Source: Patescibacteria group bacterium
GTDB lineage: Bacteria > Patescibacteria > UBA1384 > JAMDBS01
DNA length: 12,324 nt
Assembly: GCA_023487325.1 (NCBI GenBank)
Contig: JAMDBS010000055.1
Span: forward strand, 1 to 12,324
Direction of reading: 5' to 3'
Positions within the stretch are counted from its first letter, which is position 1, and each line of letters starts with the position of its first letter. The position numbers and the translations under genes were made by a program. Positions 12,003 to 12,324 of the stretch are shown one piece after another. The notes under the pieces were generated by a model. It was given only the letters and a program-made list of their open reading frames with translations, did no database searches and was not told the origin of the DNA.

Positions 12003-12324
12003 ATGATCATCAAAGCCAAGCAGTACGCTTCTGCCTTATATGAAATAGGAAAAAAGCGAGGAATTCTAAAGGAATTTCTTGACGGTTTAACTTTAGCTAA
12101 AGATGGTTTAGTAAAACAAAAATTTAATATTCCCCAGAATATCGATAATTATTTAGCTAATTTTTTTAATTTACTATTCGAGAATAAGGATTTGTTAAAA
12201 TTAAAAAATATCTACTACGAATTTGAAAAAATATACAATAATGAGAATAACATAGCCAATGTAGAGATTACATTAGCTTGTAAGCCCCAAAAAGAAGAAA
12301 AAGAGATTCTGGAGAATATTAAAT
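12003..12324 (+). CDS. atpH: F0F1 ATP synthase subunit delta (5' part)
   Basis: The open frame runs off the right edge after 107 codons. The beginning, MIIKAKQYASALYEIGKK, matches the N-terminus of delta/OSCP subunits (A-x-x-YA-x-ALYE), which clamp the b stalk to the top of F1. The following helical, Lys-rich region (FLDGLTLAKDGL, LLFENKDLLKLKNIYYEFEKIY) fits the N-terminal six-helix domain. It starts 13 nt after atpF without a clear SD. The alpha, gamma, beta and epsilon genes are expected beyond the window. Confidence 0.88.
   Translation, partial: MIIKAKQYASALYEIGKKRGILKEFLDGLTLAKDGLVKQKFNIPQNIDNYLANFFNLLFENKDLLKLKNIYYEFEKIYNNENNIANVEITLACKPQKEEKEILENIK

Overview
The window is AT-rich, tightly packed bacterial DNA with short intergenic gaps. 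It contains an ATP synthase operon start, a membrane glycosyltransferase operon, three tRNAs and many small membrane or hypothetical proteins. Small membrane proteins, the lean gene set and the short operons fit a Candidate Phyla Radiation (Patescibacteria, Parcubacteria-like) genome. That placement is inference from style, not from a marker gene. In the frames read here stop codons are TAA, TAG and one TGA, and nothing requires a non-standard code.

Layout. 134-1881 (+): a likely three-gene operon (Cys-rich DUF3795-type protein, membrane-tethered family 3 solute-binding protein, membrane protein with a PH-like middle). 1952-2026 (+): tRNA-Glu(TTC) inside an inverted repeat, followed by dgkA. 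2439-2469: bidirectional terminator. 2492-3010 (-): an unrecognised 172-residue protein, more GC-rich than its surroundings, with its own strong promoter. 3162-4095 (+): a membrane-anchored chagasin-like (I42) inhibitor and a membrane protein, divergent from the 172-residue gene; the two promoters overlap at their -35 boxes. 4081-4737 (-): a GAP/LysE-like membrane protein, probably on a leaderless mRNA. 4860-5731 (+): a DUF378 membrane protein, then rubrerythrin. 5743-5860: a structured, GC-rich intergenic element between convergent genes. 5881-9411 (-): an operon of a 101-residue membrane protein (apparent ATT start), a GT2 synthase and a GT39-like mannosyltransferase-type protein. 9491-9641 (-): tRNA-Thr(CGT) and tRNA-Gly(CCC), one base apart. 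9650-10048 (-): a short beta-carbonic-anhydrase-like protein. 10204-12324 (+): the F0 part of the ATP synthase operon (AtpZ/AtpI-like, atpB, atpE, atpF, start of atpH), running off the right edge.

How it works together. The ATP synthase genes make the membrane sector of a probably H+-coupled enzyme. The GT2/GT39 operon probably builds or decorates a cell-surface glycan on a lipid carrier, and dgkA could recycle the undecaprenol carrier. Rubrerythrin handles peroxide. The most notable non-coding observations are: two divergent promoter pairs built around a shared or overlapping -35 box; heptanucleotide tandem repeats in three leaders or spacers and once inside a coding region; a tRNA-Gly with C instead of T at T-loop position 55; a 16-base inverted repeat enclosing tRNA-Glu; and a compact GC-rich orphan gene cassette with a hairpin-rich leader. 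I did not find a defence island, CRISPR array, transposase or phage genes.
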